A stretch of DNA of 28,749 bases from Acidobacteriota bacterium (GCA_023429845.1 JAEZCY010000346.1:1-28749); one strand, 5' to 3'; numbered from the stretch's first letter, positions 1 through 8,562 are shown. Made by a program: numbers and translations. The notes: a model not told the origin generated them from the letters alone.

Positions 1-1654
1 CTGTGGCGCACCTGCGGGCCGACCCGGCTCCGCGCGCTGCCCCGACGCGCCACCCGTACCGCGACCTGCGGCTGACGGTCCGCGCTGGCCCGTCTGCGTG
101 ACGCGCAGCAGGCAGACGTCGGCGTCGCCCGGCGTCGCGACGACCGTGAACCCGCGGGCCGTCAACACTGCCGGGTCCACCTGCTCCACGTAGACCTTCG
201 CGCCGGCCTTCAGCGGCAGCACGCCCTTGTCGTCGTGCAGCAGCACGACCGACTTGCGCTGCGCCTCGAGCGCTCGCCTGGTGAAGGCCGCGTTGCGGAC
301 GATGCGCGCGGCAGCATCGGGGTCGGCGTACGGGTTCTCGAAGATGCCGAGGCCCATGCGGACGCGCAGCAGCCGCTTCACCGACTCGTCGACCCGCGCT
401 TCGGTGATGGCCCCCTTCCGCACCAGGTTCACGACGTGTTCCGGGGTGGCGTCGTTGCTGAACAGGTCCGTGCCGGCCTCGATCGCCTTCCGATACCGCT
501 CCTCCACGGTGAGATCTTCGACGCCCCACACCATCGACGTCGTGATGCCCGAGTCGGAGTTGACGACGCCCATGAAGCCGAGACGGTTGCGCAGCAGGTC
601 GGTGACGATCTCCTTGTTGAAGGCCATGCCGACCTGGTCCGTCGTGATGCCCTTCGGGATCGAGTAGTAGGGCATCATGGCGACGGCGCCGGCGTCGATG
701 GCCGCCTTGAACGGCCGCACGTGGTAGTCGAAGTTCCCACCGGGATACACGTCGTACTTGCCGTACGCGAAATGGGAGTCCTGCCCCTCGATCGCCGGGC
801 CGCCGCCCGGAAAGTGCTTCACGACGAGCGCCACGCTCTTCGGTCCGAGCCGACGACCCTGGAAGCCGCGGATCATCGCGGCGACCATCGCGCTGGTGAG
901 GTCGGCGTCCTCGCCGAGCGTGCCCGCGATCCGTGCCCACCTGGGCTCGGTGGCGAGATCGACCTGCGGGTGGTACGCGCCTCGGATGCCGACCGACACG
1001 TATTCGTCGGCGGGCGATGCGCGAGAACTCCTCGACGAGCGCGACGTCGCGCGTCGCCGCCAGACCGAGCGTGCCCGGCCATTGGGAGAAGCTGCCGCCC
1101 GCTTCGTCGATGCCGATGACCATGCCCGCCCCGAGATGATTCCGCGGGTTGGTCACGAAGAACGCAGGGATGCCGAGCCGCGATCCTTCCGCGATGGCCT
1201 GCACCGCGTTCAGCCACGTCGCCATCCTGGCCGGCGTGGTGTTGACGCGGTTGATGAACTGTCGGATGTGCAGTTTCAACACGGCGTCGGACGTGCTCGG
1301 CAAGGTCCACGCAGGGCCGCCGAACGGGTTCGGCATCGGACGCGAGTCCTCGTTGACCGTGCCGTCTGCATTCATCGGGAGCGTCGGGCCGACCATCATG
1401 CCGGCCTTCTCCTCGAGGGTCATCTGCCCGACGAGGTCGTCCACGCGCACGTCCACGGGATTGCGCCAGTCCTCGTACGGGTCGAGCCGCCCGTTCTTGT
1501 TCAGATCCTTGAACGAGAGTCCGTCGACCTTCAGGATCTGTACGCTGCGTGTGCCGAGTTGCGGTTGCATGGCGGCTGGCGCCTGGCTGCGCGCCGAGAT
1601 TCCGACGGCGGCGGTGAGCAGGACACTGCAGGTGAACGCGACGCGAAGGGGCAT
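1..1654 (-). CDS. Glycoside hydrolase family 3 (beta-glucosidase-like), 3' end outside window, apparent frameshift
   Basis: Exported exo-acting beta-glycosidase of family GH3. The ATG at 1654 gives an N-terminal signal-like segment (MPLRVAFTCSVLLTAAVG). It is followed by an EF-hand-like DLNKNGRLDPYED loop often seen in this subgroup, then the start of the TIM-barrel domain (DDLVGQMTLEEKAGMM). Near residue 215 (base 1009) the reading frame must shift by one base to continue. After the shift come KHFPGGGP, the EGQDSHFAYG segment and the nucleophile region GVVNSDSG, with the catalytic Asp codon at 553-555. The C-terminal alpha/beta sandwich begins with RKSVVLLHDDKGVLPL and the gene runs off the left edge. 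Neither frame shows a stop before the edge, so an unshifted reading gives an unrelated tail. The gene lies 78 bases downstream of the haem-protein gene. The family call is secure. Whether the gene is broken or the base is a sequencing error is open. Confidence 0.85.
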   Translation of the reverse strand, partial: MPLRVAFTCSVLLTAAVGISARSQAPAAMQPQLGTRSVQILKVDGLSFKDLNKNGRLDPYEDWRNPVDVRVDDLVGQMTLEEKAGMMVGPTLPMNADGTVNEDSRPMPNPFGGPAWTLPSTSDAVLKLHIRQFINRVNTTPARMATWLNAVQAIAEGSRLGIPAFFVTNPRNHLGAGMVIGIDEAGGSFSQWPGTLGLAATRDVALVEEFSRIARRRIRVGRHPRRVPPAGRSRHRAQVGTDRGHARRGRRPHQRDGRRDDPRLPGSSARTEERGARREALSGRRPGDRGAGLPFRVRQVRRVSRWELRLPRAAVQGGHRRRRRRHDALLLDPEGHHDGPGRHGLQQGDRHRPAAQPSRLHGRRQLRLGHHDVDGVGRRRSHRGGAVSEGDRGRHGPVQQRRHPGTRREPGAEGGHHRSAGRRVGEAAAARPHGPRHLREPVRRPRCCRAHRPQRGLHQASARGAAQVGRAAARRQGRAAAEGRREGLRGAGGPGSVDGPRVHGRRDAGRRRRLPAARHADGPARTVSRRSRYGWRVGAARGAGSARRCAT

Positions 1655-1684
1655 GCGGCTCCTGGTTGGCTGGTGTGAGCCGCC

Positions 1685-1716
1685 ATTGTAGGGGCGAGGG
1701 CTCGAGAAATTTCCAA
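1685..1716 (-). promoter_or_regulatory. Candidate promoter of the GH3 gene
   Basis: The 78-base gap ahead of the GH3 start is more A/T-rich than its surroundings. On the minus strand it contains TACAAT (plus-strand attgta, 1685-1690), a good -10 match, about 30 bases before the ATG. A TTGGAA at 1711-1716 could be the -35, but the 20-base spacer is longer than ideal. It is possible that GH3 is instead read through from the upstream haem-protein gene. Confidence 0.35.
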
Positions 1717-1732
1717 ATTGCCCGCTCTCACC

Positions 1733-4396
1733 CTAACGGAGCCCCGCGAGCTCCGCGTCGGTCCACGGGCGCACGCGACCCTGGGTGGCGGCGCGCACGC
1801 GTTCGACCGTGGCTGTATCCACCGCGGACGCGCTGTGTCCCCACTCGCGCCGGATGTACGTCAGCACCGCCGCGATCTGCGCATCGTCCAGCGCCGCGCC
1901 GATGGCTGGCATCAGTCCTGTCGTGCCTTCCTTGCCCTGGAGCAGGACGCGCACGGGCAGGCTCGCGTCCGCGAGCGCCAGCGGCGAGCCCACGAGACTC
2001 GCGGCGCGCCCGGCCTGCCCGCGTCCGTCGGCCTGATGGCACGCCTGGCAGAACGATTCGTAGACGACGCGCCCTTGCGCGAAGCGCGCCTGCTCCGCCG
2101 TGGTGAGTGGAGGCGGCGCGTCCGCGTCGCCTGGCTTGCCCGGCCACGTCACGCGCGTGAGCACGGCCGCGGCCTGCTTGCCGAGCCGCGTGTCCGAGCC
2201 GGCAAGGCGCACGAACGCGTGCGGCCTGTCGGTCAGCCGCAAGGCCGGTCCGGTCGGTCCGGTTCTCGTCGTCGTCGCGGGGCCGCCGTAGGCATAGGCG
2301 CCGCCCTGACTCAGCCGCCCCCCTGGGCATGTGGGGCAGACGCTGGCCGCCGGGTTCGGGAGCGGTGGGAGCAGGCCCGGAAGCGGCGCACCGAGCAGCC
2401 CGATTTCGGCGCCGTGCATCAGCGCCTCGCGTTGCCACGCCTGCGCCGAGTCGTCGGCGATGCGCGCGAGCCACGTCTGCGCCTCGACGTCGCGTGCGGC
2501 ATGGAACAGCGTGGCGGCCACCATGGTCACGGCTTCGCGGGCAGGTGCCTCGCCGCCGGCGGCGCCGTCCCGCTCCAGCAGCCGCGCCAGCAGCCGCGAT
2601 TCGGCGCCTCGCACCCCGCTCAACACCACGTCCACGAGTACCGGGTCGTCGTGTCCTCGACTCAGGAGCATGTCGGCGAGCGCCGACACCTTGGAATCAC
2701 CGTCCGGCATCTCGCCGAGTGACGCGGCGACCTGCAGCCGCACGTGCCAATCCGGATCGCTCGCGCGAGCGATCACGTCGGCGTGCACGGGGTGAGCGGG
2801 CTCCGACAGCCAGCGCTCGGCGACGCTGACTGCAGCCGACCGGACGATGGGCGACGCGTCGTCGAGGGCGAGCCGCACGTCCGCCGGGGTAACGGCATCG
2901 ACGCCGTCCAGAGTCCACAGCGCATGGGCGCGCGTCCTGCCGTCACGAGCGTTCCGGAGCAGTGCCTGCAGTGCGGGCGGCGTCGCCGAATCCGCCCGTT
3001 CCACCAGCATGCGTTGTGCGGTGTCGCGCCGCCAGCCGTTCGGATGCGCAAGCGCCGCGACGAGGCCTGCGGTGTCGGCCGGCATGGGTGAGACATCGCG
3101 CCGCGTGGTGTCGTGCACGACGCGCCAGATCCGGCCGAACCCGCGAGGCTCGACGAGCCCGTGCTTCTCGGTGTAGGTCTTCAGGTACTCGGTGAGGGAC
3201 AGCCGGTGCTCGATCATCCCGCGGTACATGTCGACGATGTACAGGGCGCCGTCGGGAGCGTTGGCGAGGTGGACCGGGCGGAAGCGCTCGTCGGTGGACG
3301 CGAGGAACTCCGCCTCCGTGTACGCCTTTGCCGCGCGGATGCCGGCGCCATCATCGCGGAGGGTGAGCCGGCTCACGACGTTGGCCGCCGGCTCGGCGAC
3401 GAACACGTTGCCGTAGGTGTCGTGCGGCAGGCGATCGCCGCGGTAGACGAGCGGGCTGCAGACCGATGTGTACCGTGCGAGGGTCCCGTCGTCGCGGAGG
3501 ACGCTGAACTGGTAGCCGCGGTTGACCCCGGGCGTGGGACGCACGGGCCAAACCGCGTTCAAGCCGTTCTCGGCCGTGGACAGCCTGTCGTGGCTCCCGC
3601 GGGTACGCAGCACGCTCGGGTTGCGGACGTAGTACTCGCCAGCGACGAGGTCCACGTGCAATGCCGATTCGTTCGAGTTGCGGTACGTGCGCCCGGCATC
3701 GTCGTGCGTCGCGCCCCATTGCCCGCGGATCGGCGAAGGCGCTGTGAGCAACGTGCCTGCCTTCCAGCGCAGGTGCAGTCCCGACTGTCCTGCGGTGCGA
3801 AGGCGGTTGTCGAGCGACCAGTCGAACGTGTTGGCGTTGTTCTGGACGTCGATCTCGCGGCGCCCGAACCGGTCGCTCACGAGCGACTTGTCGTCCATGC
3901 GGAGGTCACCGTCGGTGTCGCGCATCAGCCAGACGTGCGGTGGTTCCGCGACGAGCACGCCCGTCTCGAGCACCTTGACGCTGCGGGCCAGGACGAGCCC
4001 GTCGGCAAACACGGTGCGCGCGTCCATGCGTCCGTCGCCGTCCGTGTCGCGCAGCACCACGATGCGTCCGACCGGGTCGTGCTCTCCGCTCGCCGCGATG
4101 TCGGGCATGTAGCCGGGCATCTCGACCACCCACAATCGACCCTGTGGATCCCAGTCGATGGCGACTGGATCCCGCACCAGCGGCTCGCTCGCAACGAGCT
4201 CCAGGCGGTAGCCGGGTGCCATGTGGAACGTGCGTTGCGCTTCGTCCGGTGAGAGTGCGGGCGACGCGGGGGCGACGCGTTGCACTCCGGGCGGCCACGC
4301 CGCAGGCGCCGGCGTCTGCCGGCCGCTCGTCGTGACAACAGCCGCAGCCATCGTCACGAGGACGGCAATGGGGAATCGGGACACAATGGCAGACAT
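1733..4396 (-). CDS. PVC-type heme-binding CxxCH protein (membrane-bound dehydrogenase domain, HEAT repeats, C-terminal cytochrome c)
   Basis: Predicted periplasmic redox protein of about 887 residues. An N-terminal signal peptide (MSAIVSRFPIAVLVTMAAAV) precedes a beta-propeller-like putative dehydrogenase domain of roughly 450 residues. That domain has repeated DTDGDGRMD-type loops and the typical opening 'GYRLELVASEPLVRDPVAI.WD..GRLWVVEMPGY'. HEAT-like helical repeats follow (roughly residues 480-650), then a Pro/Gly-rich linker containing CPTCPGG, and a class I cytochrome c domain with the haem motif CQACH near residue 783 and a likely Met ligand in LMPAIG. The substrate is unknown in this family; sugar or alcohol oxidation is usually supposed. 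A longer frame reaches 4585, but the ATG at 4396 gives a signal peptide and has an AGAAAG purine stretch upstream. The start overlaps that of the divergent amidohydrolase. Confidence 0.85.
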   Translation of the reverse strand: MSAIVSRFPIAVLVTMAAAVVTTSGRQTPAPAAWPPGVQRVAPASPALSPDEAQRTFHMAPGYRLELVASEPLVRDPVAIDWDPQGRLWVVEMPGYMPDIAASGEHDPVGRIVVLRDTDGDGRMDARTVFADGLVLARSVKVLETGVLVAEPPHVWLMRDTDGDLRMDDKSLVSDRFGRREIDVQNNANTFDWSLDNRLRTAGQSGLHLRWKAGTLLTAPSPIRGQWGATHDDAGRTYRNSNESALHVDLVAGEYYVRNPSVLRTRGSHDRLSTAENGLNAVWPVRPTPGVNRGYQFSVLRDDGTLARYTSVCSPLVYRGDRLPHDTYGNVFVAEPAANVVSRLTLRDDGAGIRAAKAYTEAEFLASTDERFRPVHLANAPDGALYIVDMYRGMIEHRLSLTEYLKTYTEKHGLVEPRGFGRIWRVVHDTTRRDVSPMPADTAGLVAALAHPNGWRRDTAQRMLVERADSATPPALQALLRNARDGRTRAHALWTLDGVDAVTPADVRLALDDASPIVRSAAVSVAERWLSEPAHPVHADVIARASDPDWHVRLQVAASLGEMPDGDSKVSALADMLLSRGHDDPVLVDVVLSGVRGAESRLLARLLERDGAAGGEAPAREAVTMVAATLFHAARDVEAQTWLARIADDSAQAWQREALMHGAEIGLLGAPLPGLLPPLPNPAASVCPTCPGGRLSQGGAYAYGGPATTTRTGPTGPALRLTDRPHAFVRLAGSDTRLGKQAAAVLTRVTWPGKPGDADAPPPLTTAEQARFAQGRVVYESFCQACHQADGRGQAGRAASLVGSPLALADASLPVRVLLQGKEGTTGLMPAIGAALDDAQIAAVLTYIRREWGHSASAVDTATVERVRAATQGRVRPWTDAELAGLR

Positions 4397-4397
4397 G
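4384..4397. promoter_or_regulatory. Overlapping divergent start codons
   Basis: The plus-strand ATGs at 4386 and 4395 and the minus-strand ATG at 4396-4394 lie within 12 bases; the last two share bases 4395-4396. There is no intergenic spacer, so the promoters for both genes must lie inside the opposite coding sequence unless a start is misplaced. A GTG at 4384 on the minus strand would keep the signal peptide and remove the overlap. Confidence 0.6.
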
Positions 4398-5417
4398 GCG
4401 GAGCGCTTTCTGCGGTCGGATCGGGCGGCGGTTGCCGGAAATGTCATCGGAGCTGCCGGATCCTGCGGGGGGCCGCGCGCGTCGCGGCGGGAGTTCCTCG
4501 GCGCGGGCGGCCTCGCGGTGGCGACCCTCGTGCTGCCCACCCTGACGCGAGCACTGGCCGCGCAGCGCGAGCCCATCATAGACATCCACCAGCATGTCGG
4601 CTACAGCGGACGGCCGAACGACGTACTGCTCGCACATCAGCGCGCGATGGGTGTCTCCCGAACGATCCTGCTCCCGGCCGGCCGTCCCGTACAGCGTCCG
4701 TCCACCCTCGACGGCAAGGCGAACGGGTTGCAGGCGGAAGCACTCGGATTCGACGCCTGCCGCGACATCGCTCGCGCGCGTCCTGGTGAATACCTGTTCG
4801 CGGCCAACGAGGTGCCGGACGTGGAGGGCGCACCCCGGGAGATCGCGCGGCAAATCGCGCAGGGCGCGGTGTTGATCGGCGAGCAGAAGTTCGGCCTGCC
4901 TTGCGATGCGCCGGAGATGCAGGCCCTCTACCGGCTCGCCGCCGAGCGGGGCGTGCCCGTGCTCATGCATTGGCAGTTCGGCTCGTTCAACCACGGCTTC
5001 GAGCGCTTCCATCGCATGCTGGAGAAGTACCCGACAGTGGCGTTCATCGGTCATGCGCAGACGTGGTGGGCCAACATCGACGCGAAGCACGCCGACCAGG
5101 CCGTGCTGTACCCGAAGGGGCCCGTCGTTCCGGGCGGCCTCACCGACCGCTACCTGCGCGACTACCCGAACATGTACGGTGACCTGTCGGCGGGGTCCGG
5201 GCTGAACGCCCTGACACGCGACGAGGCATTCACGCGCGACTTCCTGACGCGGCACCAGGACAAGCTGCTCTTCGGGAGCGACTGCAACGACCACATCGGA
5301 TCGGGAGAGAAGTGCCAGGGCGCACAGACCATCGCCGCCCTGCGTCGCCTCGCCTCGAGCAGGCAGGTGGAGCGCAAGCTCCTGCACGACAACGCCGAAC
5401 GGCTGTTCAAGCTGTGA
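4386..5417 (+). CDS. Tat-exported amidohydrolase family protein (amidohydrolase_2-like)
   Basis: Metal-dependent hydrolase of about 343 residues on a TIM-barrel fold. The N-terminus carries a twin-arginine motif (SRREFL, residues 33-38) and a hydrophobic stretch ending in ALA, so export through Tat is predicted. The mature part opens with the metal-binding IDIHQH motif (residues 65-70). Further likely ligands are LMHWQFGSFNHGF, FIGHAQTWW and the late Asp in LFGSDCND. The pattern fits the amidohydrolase_2 branch (decarboxylase or lactonase relatives), but the substrate cannot be read. The ATG at 4386 follows GGGAATCGGG; another ATG lies at 4395, and I see no usable start between there and the RR motif. 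Both starts lie next to or within the 5' end of the opposing gene. Confidence 0.8.
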   Translation: MADMAERFLRSDRAAVAGNVIGAAGSCGGPRASRREFLGAGGLAVATLVLPTLTRALAAQREPIIDIHQHVGYSGRPNDVLLAHQRAMGVSRTILLPAGRPVQRPSTLDGKANGLQAEALGFDACRDIARARPGEYLFAANEVPDVEGAPREIARQIAQGAVLIGEQKFGLPCDAPEMQALYRLAAERGVPVLMHWQFGSFNHGFERFHRMLEKYPTVAFIGHAQTWWANIDAKHADQAVLYPKGPVVPGGLTDRYLRDYPNMYGDLSAGSGLNALTRDEAFTRDFLTRHQDKLLFGSDCNDHIGSGEKCQGAQTIAALRRLASSRQVERKLLHDNAERLFKL

Positions 5418-5456
5418 GTGCGTCGAACTCACAGGGGCTGCGGCGAGCCGGGACGG

Positions 5457-5480
5457 CCACCTTACTCGACCCGAAGGTGG
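5457..5480. terminator. Weak stem-loop after the amidohydrolase gene
   Basis: CCACCTT (5457-5463) pairs with AAGGTGG (5474-5480) across a 10-base loop, about 40 bases after the amidohydrolase stop. There is no T-tract. It could attenuate transcription into the ApbE gene or be chance. Nothing else was seen in the 106-base gap between the two genes. Confidence 0.25.
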
Positions 5481-5523
5481 TGGGTAGGGGGTGCCCTGCG
5501 GGCGGGCCGACGAGCGCGGAGTC

Positions 5524-6558
5524 ATGACTCTGACATCCACACTGCGAACGCTCGTCCTGCTGATCGCACCCTTGCTGGTCGTCAGCGTCCTCGCTGCGAC
5601 CACACCCACCCTCGAGCGTTTCGAGGCGGTGGAGCCGCACATGGGCACGCTTGCGCGCATCACGGTGTTCGCCGCTGACGCGCCCGCCGCACGCCACGCG
5701 CTCCGCGCCGGATTCGATCGCATCCGCTCGCTCGACGAAACCCTGTCCGACTATCGGCCCGACAGCGAACTCAGTCGCGTGACGCGCGACGCCGTGGGCC
5801 GCCCGGTGGCGGTGGGCCCGGACCTCTTCGCGGTGCTTCGAGCGTCGCAGACCCTCTCGGTTGCGACCGCCGGCGCGTTCGACATTACGCAGGGCCCCGT
5901 GATCCGTCTGTGGCGTGAAGCACGGCGGTCGAAGCGACTCCCGGATCCGTCCGCCCTGGAGGATGCATCGAGGCGCAGCGGCTTCCGTCACATGCATCTG
6001 GACGACGCGGATCGGACCGTCATGTTCGACATGCGGGGGATGTCGCTCGACGTGGGCGCGATCGGCAAGGGCTACGCGGCAAGCGAGGCCATCGCCTCAA
6101 TCACTGGAACCGGCATCCGCAGCGCGCTCGTGGCGCTCAGCGGGGATCTTGCGTTCAGCGACGCGCCTCCCGGGCAGGAGGGCTGGCGCATTCGCGTCCA
6201 CCGTGGCGATGTCGGCGACGACAGGATTCCTCCCGTGCTGCTGCTGACCAATAGCGCCGTCTCGACGTCGGGCAGCGCCGAGCAGCACCTCGACGTCGAT
6301 GGCCGTCGGTACTCCCACGTCATCGACCCATCGTCGAAGGCCGGATTGCTCGACGACATCACCGTGACCGTTGTCGCTCGGCACGGCATGGATGCCGACG
6401 GGTTCGATACGGCGATCGGCATCATGGGTCCCGAGCGCGGCATCGCCCTCGTCGATGGACGACGAGACGTCGCGGCGCTCGTCGTGGTGCGGAGCGACGG
6501 CAAGTCCGTCGCGCACACCTCGGCGCGGATGCGCGAACTGGCGGGTCTGGCGCCGTAG
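5524..6558 (+). CDS. apbE: FAD:protein FMN transferase (ApbE family)
   Basis: ApbE uses FAD to attach FMN covalently to Thr/Ser of exported flavoproteins, with Mg2+. The 344-residue protein is of normal length. It has an N-terminal membrane or signal segment (residues 5-25) and then the family landmarks: MGTLARITVF (40-49), DETLSDYRPDSELSRV (71-86), FDITQGP (119-125), DVGAIGKGYA (176-185), a GDLA loop (207-210), SHVIDP (264-269) and the metal-site DADGFDTAIG region (290-299). The ATG at 5524 is chosen because it starts just before the hydrophobic segment; the frame opens at 5491. It is in the same orientation as the amidohydrolase 106 bases upstream. No FMN-acceptor protein (RnfG/NqrC or FMN-binding domain) was recognised in the window, so its client is elsewhere. 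Confidence 0.9.
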   Translation: MTLTSTLRTLVLLIAPLLVVSVLAATTPTLERFEAVEPHMGTLARITVFAADAPAARHALRAGFDRIRSLDETLSDYRPDSELSRVTRDAVGRPVAVGPDLFAVLRASQTLSVATAGAFDITQGPVIRLWREARRSKRLPDPSALEDASRRSGFRHMHLDDADRTVMFDMRGMSLDVGAIGKGYAASEAIASITGTGIRSALVALSGDLAFSDAPPGQEGWRIRVHRGDVGDDRIPPVLLLTNSAVSTSGSAEQHLDVDGRRYSHVIDPSSKAGLLDDITVTVVARHGMDADGFDTAIGIMGPERGIALVDGRRDVAALVVVRSDGKSVAHTSARMRELAGLAP

Positions 6559-6572
6559 CAGCGCTTCACCAC

Positions 6573-7499
6573 TCAGCGGGGCGTGCTGGCCACGAGCGCG
6601 TCAATCGCCATTCGCGTCGGGAGCGATGGCTGCGCCCCGGCGCGCGTTGCCGCCAGCGCCCCGGCGGCGTTGCCGAAGCGGAGCGCGTCCACCGGTGAGA
6701 CTCCCTCGGCGAGCGCCACGGCGAAAGCCCCGACGAAGGCGTCGCCGGCGGCCGTGCTGTCCACGACATCCACCCGAAACGCCGGCACGGCCGTGAAGTC
6801 ACCGCGCCGATCGAGCAACTCGGCGCCCGCAGCGCCCAGGGTCACGACAACGGCGCCGGCACCCCGCGATCGCGCGCGCCTGGCGGCATCGCGCGTCGAT
6901 GCCCGCCCTGCCTCGCCACGGGTGCCGCCGGCAATCTCGAGCGCCTCCGTCTCGTTGACCACGAGATAGTCCACGACGGCCAGCAGGCGATCATCGAGTT
7001 CGCGCGCGGGTGCGGCATTGAGGATCACCGTCGCGCCGCCGTCGTGCGCGAGGGCGGCGGCGCGCTCCGCCACCGCGAGTGGGACCTCGAGCTGGAGCAG
7101 AAGGACACCTGCGGCGGCAACCGCGTCGCGCGCCGCGTCGACGTGCGTCGCCGTCATCGCGCCATTTGCGCCACCGACAACGATGATGGTGTTCTCGCCG
7201 CGGTCGTCCACGGTGATCGAGGCGATGCCCGTCGGCACGTCGCGCAGCACGTGCACGTGCCGCACGTCGATGCCTTCCGCGGCCAGGCCCTGACGCAGGG
7301 CCGTGCCGAACTCGTCGTCTCCGACGCAGCCGGCCATCGCGACCTGACCACCCGCCCGCCGCGCCGCCACGGCCTGGTTCGCGCCCTTGCCGCCCGGCGC
7401 CGTGGTGAAGTGGCGGCCCGCAAGCGTCTCGCCGGCCCGTGGGAAGCGCGGCGCACGCACGACCAGATCCATGTTGAGGCTGCCGACGACGGTGATCAT
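6573..7499 (-). CDS. rbsK: Ribokinase (PfkB carbohydrate kinase family)
   Basis: Cytoplasmic kinase that phosphorylates ribose to ribose 5-phosphate with ATP. At 308 residues it has the usual length. The N-terminus VVGSLNMDLVVR and the substrate motif GGKGANQAVAA (residues 36-46) are typical of ribokinase rather than fructokinase. VVNETEA (180-186) and the second PfkB signature DSTAAGDAF (247-255) are present, with the catalytic base Asp253. It starts nine bases after the stop of the D-lactate dehydrogenase gene, so the two are probably co-transcribed. No ribose transporter or repressor lies nearby, so another pentose or nucleoside-derived sugar is possible. It converges on apbE with only 14 bases between stops. 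Confidence 0.9.
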   Translation of the reverse strand: MITVVGSLNMDLVVRAPRFPRAGETLAGRHFTTAPGGKGANQAVAARRAGGQVAMAGCVGDDEFGTALRQGLAAEGIDVRHVHVLRDVPTGIASITVDDRGENTIIVVGGANGAMTATHVDAARDAVAAAGVLLLQLEVPLAVAERAAALAHDGGATVILNAAPARELDDRLLAVVDYLVVNETEALEIAGGTRGEAGRASTRDAARRARSRGAGAVVVTLGAAGAELLDRRGDFTAVPAFRVDVVDSTAAGDAFVGAFAVALAEGVSPVDALRFGNAAGALAATRAGAQPSLPTRMAIDALVASTPR

Positions 7500-7508
7500 G
7501 GTCCGGCG

Positions 7509-8504
7509 CTATCCCGTGACCTGATGAACCAGCGGCTGGCCGCGCTCGAACGCCGTCACGCTCGCGAGTGTCGTGTCGGCGATGTTGGCAAGCGCCTCGC
7601 GCGTCAGGAAGCCCTGGTGCGATGTGATCAGCACGTTCGGAAACGTCAGCAGCCGGGCGAGGACGTCGTCCTGTAGCACCTGCATGGAGAGATCGCGGAA
7701 GAACAGCGGTCCTTCCTCCTCGTAGACGTCGAGGCCCGCGGCCGCGACCCGCCGCGTCTTCAGTGCCGCGATCAGCGCGCGGGTGTCCACGAGCGCGCCC
7801 CGGCTCGTGTTGATCAGCATCACGCCCTGCTTCATCAGGGCGAACGCCGCGTCGTCGATCAGATGATGCGTGGCTGCCGTCAGCGGTACGTGCAGCGAGA
7901 TGATGTCGGACTCCCGGTACAGCTGCGGCGGTTCCACGTACTGCACGCCGAGCTCGCGCTGCAAAGACGGGTCTGGCCGCGCATCGGTGGCCATGACGCG
8001 GCAACCGAACCCGTGCGCGATTCGCGCGAGTGCGCGGCCGATCCTGCCCGTTCCCGCGATGCCGAACGTCTTGCCGTGAAGGTCGAACCCGACGAGCCCG
8101 TCGAGGGAGAAGTTCGCCTCCCGCACGCGGTTGTACGCACGATGCACCTTGCGGTTCAGGGTCAGCACGAGGCACATCGCGAGCTCGGCCACCGCATGCG
8201 GCGAGTACTCGGGCACTCGCACGACAGGCAGTCCCAGAGCGGCGGCCGCCTGGAGGTCCACGTGGTTGAACCCCGCGGAGCGCAGCGCCAGCAGCCGCGT
8301 GCCGGACTCGTACAGGACCTGCAGCGCGCCCTCGTCCACCTCGTCGTTGACGAAGGAGCAGGCTACCGGCGCGCCGACCGCCAACGCAGCGGTCTGCTGC
8401 GTCAGCCGCGGTTCCAGGAAGCGGAGACGATGACCGTAAGCGGCGTTGGCCGCTTCGAACGCGTCACGGTCGTACCCACGCGCGTCGAAGACCGCGATGT
8501 CCAT
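7509..8504 (-). CDS. ldhA: D-lactate dehydrogenase, LdhA-type 2-hydroxyacid dehydrogenase
   Basis: NAD-dependent reduction of pyruvate to D-lactate or the reverse. The 331-residue protein follows E. coli LdhA closely along its length, for example LRSAGFNHVDL, TLNRKVHRAYNRVREANFSL and ISLHVPLT. The Rossmann motif GTGRIG is at 151-156 with Asp174 as the NAD determinant. The catalytic Arg235 (NTSRGALVD), Glu264 region (DVYEEEGPLFF) and His296 (SHQGFLT) are all present. The ATG at 8504 is preferred over the open frame to 8642 because family similarity begins at MDIAVFDARGYD. It is followed nine bases later by the ribokinase gene. The small membrane-protein gene lies 58 bases upstream in the same direction. 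The family call is very strong; the exact substrate is inferred. Confidence 0.92.
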   Translation of the reverse strand: MDIAVFDARGYDRDAFEAANAAYGHRLRFLEPRLTQQTAALAVGAPVACSFVNDEVDEGALQVLYESGTRLLALRSAGFNHVDLQAAAALGLPVVRVPEYSPHAVAELAMCLVLTLNRKVHRAYNRVREANFSLDGLVGFDLHGKTFGIAGTGRIGRALARIAHGFGCRVMATDARPDPSLQRELGVQYVEPPQLYRESDIISLHVPLTAATHHLIDDAAFALMKQGVMLINTSRGALVDTRALIAALKTRRVAAAGLDVYEEEGPLFFRDLSMQVLQDDVLARLLTFPNVLITSHQGFLTREALANIADTTLASVTAFERGQPLVHQVTG

Positions 8505-8562
8505 CGACTCAGCGTACCTCGACAGAGGCCGCGCATGGCGGCTCGCCCCTGATGCCGACGCG

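Noticed and set aside
873..1310. Minus-strand ORF (145 codons) within the GH3 gene
   Set aside because: It lies in the third minus-strand frame, different from both frames that carry GH3 motifs.
3113..4252. Long plus-strand ORF (379 codons) antisense to the PVC-type protein
   Set aside because: High-GC shadow frame; the minus-strand frame has clear domains and haem motif, and this one has no recognisable family features.
3906..5723. Minus-strand ORF (605 codons) across the amidohydrolase and dehydrogenase starts
   Set aside because: It runs antisense to the amidohydrolase and out of frame with the dehydrogenase; no motif seen.
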